Assembly: GCF_900111995.1 (NCBI RefSeq)
Contig: NZ_FOKF01000028.1
Location: 1 to 64,000 of the forward strand
From: Collimonas sp. OK607
GTDB lineage: Bacteria > Pseudomonadota > Gammaproteobacteria > Burkholderiales > Burkholderiaceae_D
Direction: 5' to 3'
DNA length: 64,000 bases
In this document: one piece after another, positions 63,903-64,000 of the stretch
Position numbering within the stretch: the stretch's first letter is position 1
How the letters are laid out: the number at the start of each line of letters is the position of its first letter
Made by a program: the position numbers and the translations under genes
Notes under the pieces: generated by a model
What the model was told of the DNA's origin: nothing
The model's database searches: none
The model's input: only the letters and a program-made list of their open reading frames with translations

Positions 63903-64000
63903 GACCGAAACTCCTCTTATACTGTGTTTGAAAAATCCTGCTTTGGCAGAAAAATTGATGGCAGCCTATCGGGCTGCGCGTCGTCCCAGAAAAATATGCA

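Overview
The window is chromosomal DNA of a betaproteobacterium. The best fit is the order Burkholderiales, family Oxalobacteraceae, near Collimonas or Herbaspirillum. This is an inference from gene content: an ssu locus with the small molbindin SsuF, a phasin, an FdxA plus thioredoxin-reductase-like ferredoxin reductase pair, a malic enzyme with a phosphotransacetylase domain, and a GlgE-type amylase domain of the kind I recall from Burkholderiales. Genes are densely packed on both strands. I found no tRNA or rRNA gene, no CRISPR array, no transposase and no phage gene.

Layout. 1-458: 3' end of an aromatic amino acid lyase. 594-3727: azoreductase, acetyltransferase and AhpD-like genes, divergent from a MocR regulator. 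3748-12640: a long minus-strand sulfur-scavenging cluster (sulfate-binding protein, ssuE, two ssuA paralogues, ssuD, ssuC, ssuB, two ssuF molbindins, a degenerate EAL protein and a small hydrolase). 12782-19484: MFS/DeoR pair, diacylglycerol kinase, IclR regulator, PBP7-like peptidase, methyltransferase and a divergent XRE regulator. 19495-25036: EamA exporter, HDAC-like hydrolase, phasin, DUF349 protein. 25213-29907: a CinA-type protein, then four overlapping envelope genes (EI24, fatty acid hydroxylase, polysaccharide deacetylase, beta-propeller). 30129-36420: FKBP, lipoprotein, acyl-CoA-binding protein, 2-hydroxyacid dehydrogenase, antiporter, pncB, CDF transporter. 36728-41281: fdxA, ferredoxin reductase, pnp, rpsO. 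41443-49414: BamE-like lipoprotein, lolD and lolC/E, thioredoxin-like protein, an SDR/acyl-CoA synthetase pair with an AraC regulator, a NhaR-type regulator. 49513-57053: RaiA-like, Bax-inhibitor-1-like and zinc-ribbon genes, a nuclease-helicase/FAN1 operon next to a LexA-type box, yfbU, and a lone GlgE N-terminal-type domain. 57345-63902: malic enzyme, sdaA divergent from a threonine aldolase, and an aldo/keto reductase.

How the genes work together. The ssu cluster imports sulfonates, desulfonates them with reduced FMN from SsuE and releases sulfite. The FAN1/nuclease-helicase pair looks like SOS-controlled DNA repair. FdxA and the reductase can pass electrons between NADPH and ferredoxin. 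SdaA and the aldolase serve serine, threonine and glycine breakdown. The SDR and acyl-CoA synthetase form a small catabolic operon probably controlled by the divergent AraC protein.

Two patterns cut across the window. One is a family of intergenic inverted-repeat elements (REP/BIME-like): six two-ended copies and one half copy. The other is a series of 11-13 bp tandem duplications in intergenic DNA, often close to stop codons. The least expected gene-level items are the degenerate EAL protein in the sulfonate operon, the orphan GlgE-like domain that lacks the usual nucleophile, and the LexA-type box in front of the nuclease-helicase pair.
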